Below, piece by piece: positions 27,826 through 37,067 of a stretch of 64,000 nt of DNA. The notes beneath the pieces were generated by a model, which searched no databases, was not told where the DNA came from, and saw only the letters and a list, made by a program, of their open reading frames with translations. A program made the position numbers and the translations under genes. Positions within the stretch are counted from its first letter, which is position 1. The number at the start of each line of letters is the position of its first letter. Origin of the DNA: an uncultured Clostridia bacterium (GTDB lineage Bacteria > Bacillota > Clostridia > Christensenellales > Aristaeellaceae); contig CAMKJS010000002.1 of the NCBI GenBank assembly GCA_946413245.1, positions 22,695-86,694 of the forward strand, in the 5' to 3' direction.

Positions 27826-29022
27826 TTACCCCTTCTGAATCCGGATATCGCCGCTGACGGTTCTGGCCCGCAGCTTCAGCGGAGCGATTTCCCCGGCGTC
27901 CTCGACGTCGCAGTCGATTTCTCCGATGGTCGTCGAGATGCTGACCGCGGCCGGAGCACAGTCGTCCGGCAGCGTAACGGACACATCCCCGCTGGTGGAT
28001 TCCGCGCTCACCGTTCCGGACGGCGCCTGCTGCAGCTGAAGATTCACGTCGCCGCTGACGCTCTTGCCCTGTACGTCCACCGCTGTTCCGTCAAAATCCA
28101 CGTCACCGCTGACGCTCTTGCAAAGCAGCTCTCCGAAATCGCCTTCCACATCCACGTCGCCGCTGATGGCGCTGGCTTCACATTTCCGGGCAAAGGCGGA
28201 GCTGATCCGGATATCGCCGCTGGCGGAAGAGGCAAACAGTTTGTCCAGTTCGTCCTTCACAGAGCAGACCAGCTCCACGTCGCCGCTGGCTGTGCGCAGC
28301 GTGATTTCCGGAATTCCGTGCGGCGCAGCCTCCACGTCGCCGCTGCTGGCGTTGATTTCCAGCACGGAGATCAGCTTTTCCGGCACCCGGATCTCAATCA
28401 GTTCGTCGCTGAAGAAGGAGCCGTTGTTCACCCGGTCCATCACCATATGGACGGTTTTGTCCATAATGGTTCTTACCTTGCCCAGCAGCTCGTTCAGTGT
28501 CATATCCATCACGCGCTGGCCCTGCTCCACAGCTTCCTCGCCGGCGTTCTTCATCTCGTCCGTTACCCGCACGGTCTCCACCGCCAGGGTATCACCCTGC
28601 CGCTCCGCGCGGATTTCCTCCGGCATTTCGCAGCGGATCTCAATGCGGTCCCCTTCGGTGGAAGTAACTTTCACGTCATGCGATCCGGCGTCCACCCGGA
28701 TCCGGCAGATGCCCTCAGCGGAATAAGTGCGCACTGTGTCGTCCGTTTCCTCCGCGTCCGCGGCGCTGTCCCGCTGCTCCGCGGATATTTCGTCCGCTTC
28801 TGTTTTCTCCCGTTTCGGATACTGGTCGATTACGTCCTGCATACCGTTCAGGCTTTCCTTCACGGCTGCCGCTGCATTCTCTTCAGACATCCCGCTGTCA
28901 ACCAGATCCTGAAAATGTTCCTGGCAGTTGAGCATGAGTTCATCGTGCATGGCTTTGGTTTCTTCGTTCTGCACCACGTCCCGGAACAGCAGATTTACCA
29001 TTTCACTGATCGTCTTATTCAT
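27826..29022 (-). CDS. DUF4097-like beta-strand-repeat envelope protein with N-terminal DUF1700-like region
   Basis: Repeated SGDV(D/E)/SGDI motifs (SASGDIRISSAFARKCEASAISGDVDVEG...); divisome/envelope-stress type architecture. Confidence 0.85.
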   Translation of the reverse strand: MNKTISEMVNLLFRDVVQNEETKAMHDELMLNCQEHFQDLVDSGMSEENAAAAVKESLNGMQDVIDQYPKREKTEADEISAEQRDSAADAEETDDTVRTYSAEGICRIRVDAGSHDVKVTSTEGDRIEIRCEMPEEIRAERQGDTLAVETVRVTDEMKNAGEEAVEQGQRVMDMTLNELLGKVRTIMDKTVHMVMDRVNNGSFFSDELIEIRVPEKLISVLEINASSGDVEAAPHGIPEITLRTASGDVELVCSVKDELDKLFASSASGDIRISSAFARKCEASAISGDVDVEGDFGELLCKSVSGDVDFDGTAVDVQGKSVSGDVNLQLQQAPSGTVSAESTSGDVSVTLPDDCAPAAVSISTTIGEIDCDVEDAGEIAPLKLRARTVSGDIRIQKG

Positions 29023-29035
29023 GAATCATTCCTCC

Positions 29036-29362
29036 TCATCCGTAAATCAGTCGGTTCAGTAGTTCCTTGGTTTCTTCCCAGGCCTGCGTCTCTTCTTCCA
29101 GACGCCGGCGTCCCTGCTCTGTCAGCGCGTAATAGCGGCGCCTGGCGCCGATGTCCTCGTTTCCCCAGTAGGAACGGATCAGGCCGGCTTCTTCCATGCG
29201 CCGGAAAGCCGTGTACAGCGTGGCTTCCTTCAGTTCCACACTGCCGCTGCTGATTTCGGAAACCTGTTTGTTGATCCGGTATCCGTAGCTGTCCTCCTCC
29301 GCCAGACGGCGCAGAAGAATCACATCCGTGTACCCCCGAAGTAAATCCGCAGAAAGCTTCAT
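29036..29362 (-). CDS. PadR family transcriptional regulator
   Basis: LRRLAEEDSYGYRINKQVSEISSGSVELKEATLYTAFRRMEEAGLIRSYWG...RRYYALTEQGRRRL. Confidence 0.94.
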   Translation of the reverse strand: MKLSADLLRGYTDVILLRRLAEEDSYGYRINKQVSEISSGSVELKEATLYTAFRRMEEAGLIRSYWGNEDIGARRRYYALTEQGRRRLEEETQAWEETKELLNRLIYG

Positions 29363-29384
29363 TCGCTCACCTCCTCGTGATGTC

Positions 29385-29420
29385 GATATACATTATATTC
29401 ATATCTACCTCGTCTGTCAA
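29385..29420 (-). promoter_or_regulatory. padR-operon promoter with dyad overlapping -10
   Basis: Minus strand TTGACA (29415-29420), 17-nt spacer, TATAAT (29392-29397); imperfect palindrome GATATGAATATAATGTATATC (29385-29405). Confidence 0.75.
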
Positions 29421-29576
29421 TGTATTTCTTCAGAAAATTTATTTTATTCAGTAAATGTTTTCTCTCCGGAAAGGAAAAGTATTGTATAATAGGTTCGTTA
29501 CCGTGCGTTCTCCCGCCGCTGAACCTGTTATTGCCCTGCTCCGGGAGAGCAGAAAACCGAAAGAAGGGTTGATTGG

Positions 29577-30323
29577 ATGTCCGTACTGGATCAACTGAAC
29601 GGAACCGGGATTTATCTGATCTGCGGCGGGATCGTGCTGTTCATCGCCGCGGTCTGCGTCGTGTTTATGGTTCGGGCCTGGAAAGCGGGAAAAGCGCTTG
29701 GAATGGATCCTGTGCGCATGAAACGGGCCATCGCCTCCAGCGCCACCTTCTCCGTGCTGCCCAGCGTGGGCATTTTGCTGGGTGTGCTGGCTCTCAGCGG
29801 CAGCCTCGGCATACCGTGGCCCTGGCTGCGCCTGAGCGTGATCGGCGCCCTGCATTATGAGACCCAGGTGGCGGACGCCGCCGCGGAGCAGCTTGGTATC
29901 CGCCTGGGCATGGATCCCATGACCACCCAGGCCTTTTCCACCATCGCCCTGCTGATGAGCGTATGCATCATGTGGGGCATGGTGCTGGCCACCCTGTTCA
30001 ACCGGAAATACCTGAACCGCCTGCAGGGAAAGGATCCGGCAGCCAAGAAGAGCGGCGGCTTCGGCGATTTCGCCATGGTCGCCATGTTCATCGGTATGGT
30101 CAGCGCCTATCTGGGCAGCTACCTGGGCGGATTCGTTTCCGGGAAAGGCCGTTTCACTTTCGCCGGCAGCTGGACGCCCCTGCTGGTGGCGGCAGTCGCT
30201 GCTCTGGCCATGGCCGGGTTCACCTGGCTGGCTGAAAAGAAGCACTGGGATTGGCTGGACAATTTCTCCATTGCCGGAAGCATGTTGCTGGGAATGCTTG
30301 CAGCTGTACTGGCCGGACAGTGA
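29577..30323 (+). CDS. DUF5058 family membrane protein
   Basis: GTGIYLICGGIVLFIAAVCVVFMVRAWKAGKALGMDP...; multi-TM. Confidence 0.75.
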   Translation: MSVLDQLNGTGIYLICGGIVLFIAAVCVVFMVRAWKAGKALGMDPVRMKRAIASSATFSVLPSVGILLGVLALSGSLGIPWPWLRLSVIGALHYETQVADAAAEQLGIRLGMDPMTTQAFSTIALLMSVCIMWGMVLATLFNRKYLNRLQGKDPAAKKSGGFGDFAMVAMFIGMVSAYLGSYLGGFVSGKGRFTFAGSWTPLLVAAVAALAMAGFTWLAEKKHWDWLDNFSIAGSMLLGMLAAVLAGQ

Positions 30324-30338
30324 GGGAGGAGGATTACC

Positions 30339-31012
30339 GTGGATAAACAGCAAGCCTATAACACATATATGAAAAACACCCACCGGCTGGGGCGGGCGGT
30401 TTCCTTGCTGACGCTAGCCATGCTGCTGGGAGCGCCGTTCCTGATCGGCAGCCTGCTGGGCACTATGCCGGATCTGGCCGCCGCGGCCCGGGGCTTCCTC
30501 TCCGTCGGCCTGGTATGGACAGTTTCCAGCGTGGTGGAATATCTGGTCTACACTCCGATGCTGGGCGCCGGCGGCAGCTATCTGGCCTTCATCACCGGCA
30601 ACCTGATCAATATGAAGATTCCCTGCGCCATGAATGCCCGGGAGCTGGTGGACGCCAAAACCGGCACCGCCGAGAACGAGGTGATTTCCACCCTGTCCAT
30701 CGCCACCTCATCCCTGGTCACCATCGTGGTGCTCGCCGCCGGCGTAGCCCTGATGATTCCGCTGCGCCCGGTACTGGAAAGCCCCGTGCTTGCGCCGGCC
30801 TTTGCCAATGTGGTTCCTGCCCTGTTCGGCGCTATGGCGTATAAGTATTACCGCAAGGATGTTCGGCTGGCCCTGGTGCCGCTGTGCTGCATGTCGCTCT
30901 TGTTCATGCTGGTGCCGTCCCTGACCTCCTCCACCAGCTTTATGATTATCCCCAGCGGCGCGCTGGCCATCGGCCTGAGCTGGCTGAAGTACCGGAAAGG
31001 AGCGAAGCAGGC

Positions 31013-31016
<4 letters not shown>
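30339..31016 (+). CDS. Multi-TM membrane protein partner of DUF5058
   Basis: Immediately downstream; GAGGSYLAFITGNLINMKIPCAMNARELVD; TM helices throughout. Confidence 0.7.
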
Positions 31017-32455
<1,439 letters not shown>

Positions 32456-33172
32456 TCATCCCCGGATATTCACAGCGGTACCGATGGAAACATACCGGTC
32501 CAGCACCGCCCGGAAATCCGTCCCTTCTTCCGCTTCTTCGTTGAGAATGCCGTTTACATGAAGCCGGACGCCTCCGCCCGGCAGCTTTTCCGTCTCCTTG
32601 TACCGGTCCCGAAAAAGGCCGCTGCGGGAGACGGAACGGTTCTCCAGGATACCTTTGCATTCCTCCGGTGGGCAGGCCGGAATATTTACATTGTAAATGG
32701 TACCGTAGGGCAGCTTCCGGCCGATCAGCATCCCGAGAATATCCGGCAGCACCTGCTCCGTCAGGCGGTGATCCTCCCCGAGCCCCTCGGACAGGGCAAT
32801 CGCCGGCACTCCCTGGTGCTTTGCCTCGAAGGCGGCACCGACCGTGCCCGAATACTGGAGATCCGTCGCGATATTATAGCCGGCATTGATCCCGGAAAGA
32901 ACGATATCCGGCTTCCGAGGCAGCAGATGCAGAATCCCGGCCCGGACGCAGTCCGCCGGCGTTCCGCTGCAGCTGAACGCCCGCACGCCTTCCACAGGAA
33001 AATCACAGGGCAGGAAATCAAGGTGCTCCCGCAGCGTAATACTGTGGGAGCACGCGCTTCTCTGCGCGTCCGGCGCGATCACCCATACCTCCCCGAAGGC
33101 CGCGGCAGCCCGTGCCAGACGAATCAGTCCCCCGTCCCGGATGCCGTCGTCATTGGTCAGCAGCAGAATCAT
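32456..33172 (-). CDS. surE: 5'/3'-nucleotidase SurE
   Basis: MILLLTNDDGIRDGGLIRLARAAAAFGEVWVIAPDAQRSACSHSIT; LSGINAGYNIATDLQYSGTVGAAFE. Confidence 0.94.
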   Translation of the reverse strand: MILLLTNDDGIRDGGLIRLARAAAAFGEVWVIAPDAQRSACSHSITLREHLDFLPCDFPVEGVRAFSCSGTPADCVRAGILHLLPRKPDIVLSGINAGYNIATDLQYSGTVGAAFEAKHQGVPAIALSEGLGEDHRLTEQVLPDILGMLIGRKLPYGTIYNVNIPACPPEECKGILENRSVSRSGLFRDRYKETEKLPGGGVRLHVNGILNEEAEEGTDFRAVLDRYVSIGTAVNIRG

Positions 33173-33190
33173 GAAACCCTCCCCCGCCGC

Positions 33191-33814
33191 TCAGTTGCTC
33201 GCGGCTGAAGCCGAAGAAGAGGAAGAGAAGCTGGAAGAGGAAGATCTGATTCTCTCCCGGTCCCGGATCATATGCTGCAGGGTCACCAGAATGGCCACCA
33301 CGATCTTTTCATACTCCGGCTGATAAAGATCCAGGCAGTATTTATCGTGGAGGGAAATCAGCTTCTGGCTGATCACCGCGATCACCTGCTCGTTCTGGTC
33401 GTAGATTTCAAAGTTCAGTGCCCAGACGTTGCCGCGCAGCTGCCAGCCGAGACCCTCGATATTGGTGATATCTTTTATAATGTGCCACAGCTCGTTGGAC
33501 AGCTCAAACTGAAAGCCGTCAGCCATGGTCACAAAGTGGCGCTGATGCAGCGAGAAAAACTTCCGTTCGATATGGGCCACCTGATTTCCGTCGCTGTCGG
33601 TTATATCCGTCTTGTCACGGATGGAAAAAAACTTGCTCTGGGCATGATAAAGCATCCGCTCATGCTCGTCGGTAATATCCTCGTGCGCGTGCAGCGAAAA
33701 GACCTTGGAAGTCGTAAACAGAGACTTCACCGGCTCCCCGAAGCATTCCACGTTGTTGACGTTGGCCTGTTCCCCCGCTTCCCGGAAACGGTGATACTTT
33801 GAAAAAACACCCAT
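33191..33814 (-). CDS. LURP-one-related/YxjI-like protein with Ser-rich tail
   Basis: HYHAQSKFFSIRDKTDITDSDGNQVAHIERKFFSLHQRHFVTMADG; C-terminal SSSSSFSSSSSASAASN. Confidence 0.78.
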   Translation of the reverse strand: MGVFSKYHRFREAGEQANVNNVECFGEPVKSLFTTSKVFSLHAHEDITDEHERMLYHAQSKFFSIRDKTDITDSDGNQVAHIERKFFSLHQRHFVTMADGFQFELSNELWHIIKDITNIEGLGWQLRGNVWALNFEIYDQNEQVIAVISQKLISLHDKYCLDLYQPEYEKIVVAILVTLQHMIRDRERIRSSSSSFSSSSSASAASN

Positions 33815-33931
33815 CCTTCTTTACTCCCTTCGGCCCGGTCCTCATTCCCTGTACGGACCGGCTCTGATATATTATACGCAATATTGGATCATCTGGCATC
33901 ATAAAAGCAGGCCCAAAGCCGGCGATATGCA

Positions 33932-34444
33932 TCAGTTCCGGTGATTCTGCCCCGGCAGATCCTCCAGGATCACGGACCAGGCCTCAGTCAGCCTCTCCAG
34001 GGACCACTGCGCGTTCGCCGGACTGGTGGAGGGCAGGCAGAGCGCTTCCCGCCCGGTCACCGGCCGGATATGCTTCTCATACTGCCGGAAGGATTCCTTC
34101 CCGTTGCAGCAGATCCGACGGATCGGCGCGTGATCCAGAATCACCCGCAGGTCGTTCGCCTTCACTTCCCGGATGCTGGCGTCGGAGGAGCCCGTAATCA
34201 CGCAGCTGGCGATGGAATCCCACAGCGCCAGACCGTGGGTCAGGATCAGTTCCCGTTTTTCCTCTGTCGTCCCCGGGGGCTCCTGCCCGAACAGGGCTGC
34301 CATTACCTTCCAGAACCGGTTCTGCGGATGGCCGTAGAAAAACTGCTGCTCCCGGGATTTGACGGATGGGAAGGAGCCGAGAATCAGCACCCGGCTGTGT
34401 TCGCTGAAGAGCGGTCCGAAAGGATGCTCAATCCGCTGCGCCAT
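33932..34444 (-). CDS. DNA-deoxyinosine glycosylase (uracil-DNA glycosylase superfamily)
   Basis: VLILGSFPSVKSREQQFFYGHPQNRFWKVMAALFG; LPSTSPANAQ. Confidence 0.88.
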   Translation of the reverse strand: MAQRIEHPFGPLFSEHSRVLILGSFPSVKSREQQFFYGHPQNRFWKVMAALFGQEPPGTTEEKRELILTHGLALWDSIASCVITGSSDASIREVKANDLRVILDHAPIRRICCNGKESFRQYEKHIRPVTGREALCLPSTSPANAQWSLERLTEAWSVILEDLPGQNHRN

Positions 34445-34480
34445 TTTTTTCTTCCTTTCATATACCGGTGTGCCGGTAAA

Positions 34481-35281
34481 TCAGCTCCCCGTGGAACGGT
34501 AAAAGCGCATAGCGCCCTGGAACCAGAGCCAGATCAGCCCGAAGACCGCCACCCCGGACAGCGGGGTTATGTATACCGTCCAGGCAGGCCAGTCGTACAG
34601 CGGTTTCCCCAGGATCACGGAACCCGGCAGCTGCAGGGTCAGCGCGAAAGGCGCCACGACCGTGAACAGGATCCGCAGCGGTCTGGGAAACGCGTCGATC
34701 GGATACTCGCACGCGCTCCGGCCGCCGTAGGTCAGCGCGTTCACCAGCTCCACGGATTTCACGCTGTGAATGCAGAAAATCGCTTCAATCATGAACAGGC
34801 CCTGGATCAGGCAGCTCCCGCACAGGATTGCCTCCGCCATCAGCAGCGCCTTCCCCGCCGTCCACTGCACCGCGGACATGCGGCACCCGATCACCAGGGA
34901 TACGACGCCCACGGCGATGCAGGTAATCCGCCTGGGATCCGCCGCGCTGCAGATCACCTGAGTCAGTATGCCCCGGGGCCGGGCCAGGAACGTATCCAGC
35001 TGTCCGGTCCGGATCAGGTACGGAAAGTTCCCGGTAATCCCCCTGGCGAAACACTCCGTCAGATAGAACGTCACGGCCATCAGGCCGAAAAAAAAGTACA
35101 GATCACCGGCTTCCCACCGGTTCATCCGCTCGAAGCGGTCCACCAGCAGGATCACCGCCAGCATCTCGCCGCCCTCCATCACCAGCTGAGCCGCCGTCTG
35201 CATCAGGAAGGACAGCGGATACTGCGTCTGGCTTTTGATCTGCATGCGCATGGCGTGCAGATAGAGCTTGATCACATCCAT
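34481..35281 (-). CDS. ABC-2 type transporter permease
   Basis: Six-TM protein in operon with second permease and ATPase; YLIRTGQLDTFLARPRG. Confidence 0.82.
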   Translation of the reverse strand: MDVIKLYLHAMRMQIKSQTQYPLSFLMQTAAQLVMEGGEMLAVILLVDRFERMNRWEAGDLYFFFGLMAVTFYLTECFARGITGNFPYLIRTGQLDTFLARPRGILTQVICSAADPRRITCIAVGVVSLVIGCRMSAVQWTAGKALLMAEAILCGSCLIQGLFMIEAIFCIHSVKSVELVNALTYGGRSACEYPIDAFPRPLRILFTVVAPFALTLQLPGSVILGKPLYDWPAWTVYITPLSGVAVFGLIWLWFQGAMRFYRSTGS

Positions 35282-35284
35282 TTC

Positions 35285-36076
35285 TCAGCCTCCCTGTATC
35301 ACGATCCGCTTCTGGTTCTGCCGCCAGAACAGGATCCCGAGACCGATCAGCAGCAGGATCCATCCTGTCTGAAGCTGCAGCACGCCCCGAGCCGCCTCCG
35401 GCGGCACCTGCCCGGTATACAGGCGGATCGGCGCGTCCAGCAGCTGTGCGTAGGGCAGCAGCCGGATCACCGGCTGCCAGCTGTCCGGAAACAGCGTCAG
35501 CGGAAGAATGTTTCCGGCAAAAATCATCAGGAGCATATTCAGCATCGCCTGCATCCCGCGGGAATCCAGCGTACGCATGGTGAATCCCATGGTAATGTTT
35601 TCCAGTGCGGAAACGCACAGCAGACCCAGGATCAGCGCTGCCAGGCTCCAGGCCAATCCCGCCGCCGAGGCCGGGAGCATCAGTCCCCATCCTTCCGGCA
35701 GCAGAAACGCGAACACCAGCATCGGTGCTGCCCGGAGCAGGCTTCCCATCAGTTTCTGGGCCATAATGCGGGCATAGTAAAACCCGTACAGGTTCAGCGG
35801 CCGGCAGAGATCATAAGCGATACTGCCCGTACGGATTTTATCCAGCAGTTCCGGATCCGAGGCCAGCAGCATCCGGAAAAACGCCTGCTGCAGCCATACG
35901 TAGCTCGTGATTTCCCGAAGCGGCATCGTCTGCGGTTTCCCGGCATACAGCGCCCGGTAAACCGCGATCAGAATCAGCCCGAAAAACATCTGGCAGATGA
36001 TGCCTCCCAGCACCGCTCCCCGGTACTGCAGCTCCAGCCTTCTCCGCAGCCGGAAAGCGGACAGGTACGCCTTCAT
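35285..36076 (-). CDS. ABC-2 type transporter permease
   Basis: MKAYLSAFRLRRRLELQYRGAVLGGIICQMFFGLILIAVYRALY; start corrected from the longer ORF. Confidence 0.82.
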   Translation of the reverse strand: MKAYLSAFRLRRRLELQYRGAVLGGIICQMFFGLILIAVYRALYAGKPQTMPLREITSYVWLQQAFFRMLLASDPELLDKIRTGSIAYDLCRPLNLYGFYYARIMAQKLMGSLLRAAPMLVFAFLLPEGWGLMLPASAAGLAWSLAALILGLLCVSALENITMGFTMRTLDSRGMQAMLNMLLMIFAGNILPLTLFPDSWQPVIRLLPYAQLLDAPIRLYTGQVPPEAARGVLQLQTGWILLLIGLGILFWRQNQKRIVIQGG

Positions 36077-37041
36077 AGATCCATCTCCCGGTACATGGCC
36101 GCTACCAGGCGGTCGATGTTTTGCGGCTGCACGGTCAGTTCCCGGATCGTTCCCGCCTGCTGCAGCCGGGCAATCAGCTCCGCCGTCGCGAATTCCGCAG
36201 GCGCATAGGAAATATGCAGGGTTTCCCCCTCCCGCTGCACCGGCACGACGGAAGGCAGATCCGGTAAGGCGCCGGTCTCCTCGTACCGTACCTCCACCGT
36301 CCGCAGAGTATCGTATCTCCCCAGCAGGTCCTGCAGGGCGCCGTCGAACAGCTTGCGTCCGTGCCCCAGTACCATCACCCGCGGACACAGGGCCACGATG
36401 TCTTCCATATCGTGAGTGGTCAGCAGAATCGTGGTCCCCTGCTCCCGGTTCTCCCACTGCAGAAAGTCACGCAGCGCCAGCTTGCTGACCGCGTCCAGCC
36501 CGATGGTGGGCTCATCCAGGAACAGCAGCTCCGGCCGGTGCAGCAGCGAACCGCACAGTTCCGCCCGCATGCGCTGCCCGAGGCTCAGCTGCCGCAGCGG
36601 CGTTCGCAGCAGCGTTTCCAGCTGCAGAGCTTCCGCCAGTTCCTTCAGCCGCGTCCGGTAATCCGTCTCCCCGATCCGGTACACGTCCCGGAGCAGGTCG
36701 TAACTGTCCTGAATCGGCACATCCCACCACAGCTGAGTACGCTGCCCGAATACCACGCCGATGCGGCGCACGTGAGCCTTCCGCTCTTTCCACGGCACCC
36801 GGCCGCCCACCGTTACCTCCCCCCCGTCCGGCGTCAGGATTCCGGACAGGATCTTCACGGTGGTGGACTTTCCGGCTCCGTTGGGGCCGATATACCCCAG
36901 CAGTTCTCCCTGCTCCACGTCAAAAGAGACCTCCCGCAGCGCCTGCACGATCTTCTTTTCCCGCAGCATGGTTCCCTTCGCCCGCTTCTGCCGGACGGTA
37001 AACTGTTTCTCCAGATTCCTCACATGAATGTAGCTCATCAT
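36073..37041 (-). CDS. ABC transporter ATP-binding protein (ABC-2 type exporter)
   Basis: Walker A GPNGAGKST, signature LSLGQRMRAEL, Walker B LLFLDEPTIGLD. Confidence 0.93.
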   Translation of the reverse strand: MMSYIHVRNLEKQFTVRQKRAKGTMLREKKIVQALREVSFDVEQGELLGYIGPNGAGKSTTVKILSGILTPDGGEVTVGGRVPWKERKAHVRRIGVVFGQRTQLWWDVPIQDSYDLLRDVYRIGETDYRTRLKELAEALQLETLLRTPLRQLSLGQRMRAELCGSLLHRPELLFLDEPTIGLDAVSKLALRDFLQWENREQGTTILLTTHDMEDIVALCPRVMVLGHGRKLFDGALQDLLGRYDTLRTVEVRYEETGALPDLPSVVPVQREGETLHISYAPAEFATAELIARLQQAGTIRELTVQPQNIDRLVAAMYREMDL

Positions 37042-37067
37042 TCATCCCTTGCTGTCCATACAGCTGA

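Noticed and set aside
33941-36208. 755-aa + strand ORF
   Set aside because: Antisense to DNA glycosylase and ABC-2 permease genes; Gln/His/Arg/Pro-rich artefact.
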